Source of the DNA: Panorpa germanica
Taxonomy: Eukaryota; Arthropoda; Insecta; Mecoptera; Panorpidae
NCBI GenBank assembly: GCA_963678705.1
Contig: OY783215.1
Location: 12,195,740 to 12,259,739, forward strand
Reading direction: 5' to 3'
DNA: 64,000 bases
Numbering within the stretch: the first letter of the stretch is position 1; each line of letters opens with the position of its first letter. Positions 58,151 through 64,000 of the stretch are shown in pieces. A program made the position numbers and the translations under genes. The notes beneath the pieces are model-generated. The model ran no database searches. It saw nothing but the letters and a program-made list of their open reading frames with translations, and was not told where the DNA came from.

Positions 58151-61100
58151 AAGCATATTAAATGCACATTTTCTTACAACAGTGCGCTACCTTTCATCTT
58201 TGTTAAGAAGAAAGATTTGTCCTTGCTGCCGGCTAAAGTGGTCGTCCAACAATTAAATCTACGATCAAGGATCTATAAAATAGTTACCTCTTTAATCGTG
58301 ACTAGTTATTAAAAGTTACAAGTAAAATAAATAAATTTTCTGTAAATTTTTTTCAAAAACGTTTAAATCAGGCTTCAGGGACTTTTCTGTTTACTTCGCT
58401 GTCAGATCGTAACACTTGTTGCAGGAGAAACATTTGAAAACCTTGAGACGTCTGCAAAGGTAAAGAGCATTCATTTGAAATGCTGCGAATTCCCAGTTTC
58501 ACATGTTTGCCCCTTGGGGACGATTTTTAAGACATATTCGTACACGCAGTATAATTATTTTATTTAATTTTTTACTTTATCATTCTTGTAAAAATAATTC
58601 AGTTGTTGTGTTAATAATTTTATACGAGTCTGTAAACAAATAATGTTAATTTTATCGAATTATTGTCGACCAGAGGACTGGAAAGTTAATCTGATTCTGT
58701 TTTGAAAGCATTGGTGTCGGAGGAACATTTGTCAAGAGGGATAAAGTGTAAATTTGAATGCTGTCTAATGCGTCGTCCATATCATTGTGACACAAATAAT
58801 ACATTAAGGAGGTACAGGACGTACCGTCAATACTAAAAGCTTATCTCTCGGTAATACGAAATGCAAAATACGAAGTACATGAGCGACGAGCAAATATTGG
58901 GACTGTACCTTTGAAAATGAATTTTTCAATTCCCTATTAAACTGCTTTTTGCTTGTTAAAATGATTTTTTATGCATATAATAGTTTAATAAATGAAAAAT
59001 TACCTATAATTAATATCAAAATTCCTGCTCAAATTGACATTTGCAACGTTGCCAGCTTATAACATACATTTACTGTTTCTTACAGGTTTTATTTAAATAT
59101 TTTCGTATATAGGTATTCTTTTGATAATTTTCTTTTTGCAATAGTTACAGAAAAAATTATTTTATATACACTTAGTTTTTGAAAGCCGTGTCACCATTTT
59201 TTAATTGTTAAAAGTTTTATTATGTGGTGAAATCAAGCTAACAATTATGATTTGTATGGAAAATGACTATTTTTAATCATGTATAAAAAGAAAACTATGA
59301 ACCCTAGGTCTCTAAAATTTTGAGACTGCATGTATTTTAACTATTTGTATCGACCCTCCAAATTTCAAGACGTTTTCATCATTAACGTTAACATCTTATC
59401 CCTCCTTAAGTAATATAATTCATGTTAGGCTTCTCTCAATTAAAAGTCAATAATTATGTAACAATCATTTATTAATAATCAATTTCAATCGAATATATAT
59501 ATTGTCAGGTCTCTTAAGCGATCTGTATCTGAAGCTGAATCTCCAAATGTTTTCTTTCCAATGCTGAAGCAAAAAGTGTTTTCCGTGTTCAAGTGTTGTT
59601 AAAATATTAAAAATACTAGAGTTTTTTTGATTTTAGTAGAACTAAAAGAATGTCGCATGTTGTAGTCGCACTAGTGTGATCAGCACTTAATAATCCAATC
59701 TGTGCCCCCCTCCGGACGCCAATGTTTGAAAGGTTTTATGATCCTAATTTATTTCTGAGAAACAAATAGTAAACAATTTTACAACTCAGATATCGTCAAG
59801 TAATAAAAATATAATATGATAAAAATTTAATGTAATAGCTTTCTATAAACATTTACGAGCCATCCATTGCGGACTAAGTACGCGTACGTCTGTCGTCCGA
59901 TCTTCTCTGCTATTGGTTGCATTGCAGCAGTAACAAAAATGCAATATACATAAATGCAATTTAGTGAACCACATAAAACTTGAAATGAGTTTCATTGAAA
60001 TTGATTACTTTGTTTAATGTTAAACATTTCTGCTGTAATCAATTTTAGAATTGGAAATTTGTTATAGTATAAGCACAAGATAGAAAACGCAACATGTTGT
60101 TTGTTTTTTAAAATATTAACGATTATAAAGCAAAAATAGATCTATTTCGCTTAGCAGGAGGTTGGCGAGGGACTAGGTCTAAAAATATTAGTTATCAGAA
60201 GAATAAGGAGGCTAATTCACAACTTACTACTTATGGTATCAGTAAGTGTGGTGAAATAGCTTGGAGTAAGCTAGCAAATGTAAAACTGCACTGCAAAACA
60301 ATTGAAGACAATGTCTCGCTAATTTAAAAGATTCAGTGTTGGTTTCAAACTTGTTAGCAAGCTAATTCCAAGATTTATATATTTATACAGCTGGTTCGGG
60401 AATTGAACTCGAAAATTGTCGTCAAAAATATGTTACGTTAATAATAATACGTTAAGTAAACAAAATTGCATGAAATAATATAAAATGTTATATTTATTTA
60501 ATGTAACATCCATGTTTTTTTCTGTTTGTCGCGTATTCTACTTTTACGATAGGTTATCAATATTTTAAATTACAATTGTTTCTTCATTAAATTTAACAAT
60601 TTATATATTAAAAGCAGCATATAATTTTAATTCTATAAGGCGTACGATTGTAAAAAAGTTGTGGGTGAGTGGGATATACATATATAAAAAATTACATAAT
60701 ATGCTAATTATTAATTAAAATGTTATTTTATTTTTAATATCAGTGTGTAATTACACCGTATTTTACTTTTTTAATACGTTTATTATTTCATTTAATGATT
60801 TTGTTTCAGTTTACTCAACATTAGTGCGCAATAAATCGCCCACTTTAAGACCTCTTCAATAACATTACAAAACTAATGAACTATGATTCCATTTTGAGAA
60901 TCGTGTAGGCTATGATTTTTAATGATTCGCGCTAGTGTGTGTATTTCTATACAACATATACAATATATAATTTATCAATCCATATAGTTATTGCTATAGC
61001 AACGATTTATATGCGTTAGCTTATTTTATGAAAAATCCATTTTTATCTAATTTTTGCACACTTTTATTGCATATATTTAGGCACATATTTAAGGATTTTT

Positions 61101-61386
61101 ATCGCATGTAAATCAATGCTGGCATTTTGACAATTTGATGGGGTATACATTACGTCACACAAATTTCATTGGTATTATTTGTTTAACGGTTTTGCCATTA
61201 GGCATTACATTCTTCCACTTACATTCTTTTACTTATTACTTAACCCATTAAGTACTAGGATTTTTGAAGAACCAACGTGGGAATATAATGGTCCTAAGAA
61301 CGTCCTATTTTATGCTGGAAATCATTCCTGCTAAAAATAAAAAAAAATCACAGGCGGCAAACATCAGGTCGTTAAGAAAGGAACAT
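58151..61386. other. Non-coding
   Basis: AT-rich. Items: a minus-strand 3' splice-like site (ctctttacctttgcAG) at about 58459 followed by only 19-27 codons in any frame; an inverted repeat cttggagtaagctagc / gctaattccaag (60261-60375); a SINE head relic at about 60388-60430 (minus). A CG-richer patch with gtacgcgtac and a CCAAT motif is at 59870-59935. No gene is called. Confidence 0.4.
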
Positions 61387-61648
61387 CCCAGTAAACATTT
61401 TGGAGCATTTTGGAGTCACTTTGACATCATATTGGAGATGCGTATGATTTTTTTGTCATGAAAGAGTTCATTTATAGTTCAGTTTCTCACAATTCTTCAT
61501 ATGAAATGTCTGTTTTATCGGCTACAGATGGCAGAACCACTCCACCTGTCGGAATACAAATGAAGATAAAGTTGTTGCGAACTATAATTGAAGTGAAATA
61601 GTGATAGAAACGTCACAAAATACGGCACTTCACCAAATGTTTACTGGG
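61387..61648 (+). mobile_element. MITE with perfect 14-bp cccagtaaacattt ends
   Basis: cccagtaaacattt at the left and aaatgtttactggg at the right are exact inverted complements, flanked by at on both sides. The interior matches 26122-26365 in reverse. The 65-codon frame at 61264-61461 runs into it and is not a gene. Confidence 0.8.
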
Positions 61649-64000
61649 ATAGATATATAGATAATACGATATAAATTGCGACTAGATATAATTGAAGTTA
61701 GACAATATCACTTAACCCTCAAAATAGTCTAGAGAGGCACTGAGTGCCAGTATAATTAAATTGTTCTAGTTTTCTTAAATATTCCTACAGTGATCCTTAA
61801 TTACCTTAATGAGATCAATCACCATAGCAAATTAAATCTATATTATGTATAAGTACGTTTGTATTTAAAGTTTAAGTACAGCCGTAAATGTTGGAAAGTA
61901 TGTTGACATGATTGATATATGAGTTCCAGTATAAATATTACAGTTAATATTTTACGCTAATTAGCTTCTTGCAGATTTGTGGCAACTGGCGTCAAAAAGA
62001 TATAGTGAGTTTTATGTAAATAATAATAATGAGTCGTTAAATCAATAGTTAACAAGTTTTAAATACCTGTTAGCTTGTTAATATCAGATTCATTTGAATA
62101 TCGAAGAACACCATTTCATTTTCAGAGTTCGAAGCTAATAGATCAGGTATGCTTGGAAAATGGACTTGCAATGCAGATTCACAGCACTACTTTACTACAA
62201 GATAATTCAAGAGTAACATTACGTTACATTTGTTTTGCGCGATCAGGTTGTTAACTAACAAAATCAATTCAATCAAGTTCATTTTACTTTTAGTAACCAT
62301 CTTAAGAAACTTTCTATTTTTTAATAATCATCGAGTAAACATAATACAATAATATTACCTTACATTTATTAGTAAAGGGTCTTTCAACAAGAGCGGTCAT
62401 TTTAAATCAATATAAAAACGTAATATTTCCATGAAAACAGGTGATATTTTTATTTTAATCTAAAGTACAAACTCTGAGGTTAGTAATGAAACACAATATC
62501 CGCCAAATATTACCGAAATATTGAATTTTTTCTATTTATTTAAAATGACTGCCATTTATGAATTGAAAATAAAATTTGAATATGAAATTTTATGAATATG
62601 CAAATGCGCAATAGAAATAATTGCACAAATAGGTTACAAAACGTTGTATATCAGGTTGTATATTAAAATCATTTATGTAACAAGTAACTTTTGGTAACAG
62701 TATCTTCAAAGCCCTTAAAATGTAATCGCTCGGGGCCCCCTTCGCTGTAATAAAGTGGATGCAGTATCTTTACATGTTACATGAATGAGCAAATTTAACT
62801 TTATGTGTTGCATTTACTTTCTCAATATAAAAACATAAAGAAAAAAAAGAAGGTCATTAAACATGTTTAGTCGGAGTATTTTAAACCTCATTATTCAAGT
62901 TTACACTGAATCAATAGAGTCATAACCTTGGGGAATGACGCTTTAAAAAACTGACAGCTTGATAGTGGTTTCACATTTTTATTTGTCTCGTATCATACGC
63001 CGTATTACCATCTGTGAACAACAATATTAAAAATTAATAACAAATATTTACAGTTATATTTAATTATATTATTGGCAGCATTGCTTTGAATTAAATTAAC
63101 ATTGGTTTAAGTTTCGTATTGTTGCAGCCCTGAACGTATGATATACGGTGAGAATGTTCCACAGGTGTTTTGTGCTGTTTGTGCCAGACAGATTTTATTT
63201 GTGCAAAATTTGATTTCAATAATTGGTTATAAAGTTTATGTTTAGTTTGAACTTTAGTGATTTTAGAATGTTGTACCAGTATGTTAATATAGAATATGGC
63301 ATAAAATAGTACACCACTTTTAAATATGCAAATTAGAATTAAATAAGAAGACTGAAATTATCTTTCGTGAATTATCTTTTCCGTTGCTCTTGTAATTCTT
63401 TTTTTTTTAATATTTTTCTTTATGATCATATTTACATATTCATGAATATATAGCTCTGGTCCGTGTATTCCACTCAAAAACACAGTAGTCAGCGTCTAGC
63501 ATCAATGCTCTCATCCACTCTAAACCACAAAATTAATGAAACAATAAAAGAACGACATGTAGCTAATTTTCATTATGAGTATAATACAAATTCCAAACGT
63601 GATAAATTATATTCACAAATGAAGCAATGGCATTAATTCAATTCGATTTAATGAATAAGTAAAAACTAAATCACTTTAGAAATTCCAAATTAAATTTAAA
63701 AACTACGTATTACGTGACAAGCCTCACGAATTAATTAAGCAATACTCAAAAGTCAGGTCCCTGAGGTCTGTCTGTGCCTGTGTGGCAGTAAGTAAGTAGT
63801 AATTTGTTATAATTAAAAACATTTCAATAATTAACCTAACGTAATCAACCAACACATACACATTTTTATATAAGAATGTTCATATATGCTGAGGTTATAT
63901 CAAAATTAAATTATCTACTATAAAATAAATTTGCAATTTGTTGAAATCTTTATTAAGCAGATCTTTAATAACTTTATTAAAACGCAAGTAATTTATTTTA
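61649..64000. other. Non-coding
   Basis: AT-rich. A truncated minus-strand SINE lies at 63400-63525 (head tggaatacacggaccag on the minus strand, A-tail as a T-run near 63402). Nothing else supported. Confidence 0.4.

Noticed and set aside
58360..58458. Possible minus-strand exon with KCFSCNKC
   Set aside because: Good acceptor, but all three frames end within 15-27 codons and no partner exon was found.
1..64000. CRISPR array, operons or bacterial genes
   Set aside because: No regularly spaced direct repeats with unique spacers. Introns, SINEs and eukaryotic transposons show nuclear animal DNA.

Overview
This 64 kb window is AT-rich, intron-like animal DNA, most likely from an insect. The best guess is a moth or butterfly. 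Support for that is a clip-domain serine protease gene split by kilobase introns, Helitron 3' ends (short hairpin plus CTAG), tRNA-derived SINEs, a BEL/Pao LTR element and several arthropod-type MITE families. The order is inferred, not proven. No complete host gene lies in the window, and there are no RNA genes, CRISPR arrays or operons.

Left part (1-18 kb). The firmest host gene is a clip-domain serine protease on the minus strand. Three consecutive exons (9345-9209, 8956-8805, 3448-3274) join in matching splice phase. They encode all six clip cysteines, a linker, the activation site and the catalytic domain through its histidine. The signal-peptide exon lies upstream (above 9345). The Asp/Ser part of the protease is not found between 3273 and 1, so it probably lies beyond the left edge. 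Two phase-compatible candidate coding exons on the plus strand (1300-1401, 4236-4304) fall inside this gene's introns. A probable terminal exon of another minus-strand gene is at 17608-17418. The rest is MITEs, SINEs and LINE tails, some visibly nested.

Middle (18-52 kb). Almost exon-free. It holds three Helitron-like units head to tail (21.0-23.05 kb), LINE ORF2 C-terminal remnants (23.3, 28.3 and 31.0 kb), a 637 bp MITE that matches the one at 15 kb, and a short hAT element with an exact 8-bp target duplication and a broken transposase (37.1-38.2 kb). There are several foldbacks and one isolated minus-strand coding exon (51994-51836). A few AG|GTAAG sites could be recursive-splicing points in long introns.

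Right part (52.9-58 kb). A BEL/Pao LTR retrotransposon is inserted with 459 bp LTRs that read identical and a 5-bp target duplication (GATAC). It is therefore young. Its single 870-codon ORF is open, but capsid, reverse transcriptase and the integrase core are missing or reduced, and protease and RNase H catalytic residues are replaced. Its leader carries about 16 tandem 61-bp units, each able to form a small hairpin. This is the most unusual structure in the window: a non-autonomous element that has kept an open ORF and a hairpin-array leader. The last 6 kb (58-64 kb) holds SINE fragments and one MITE, with no convincing gene.
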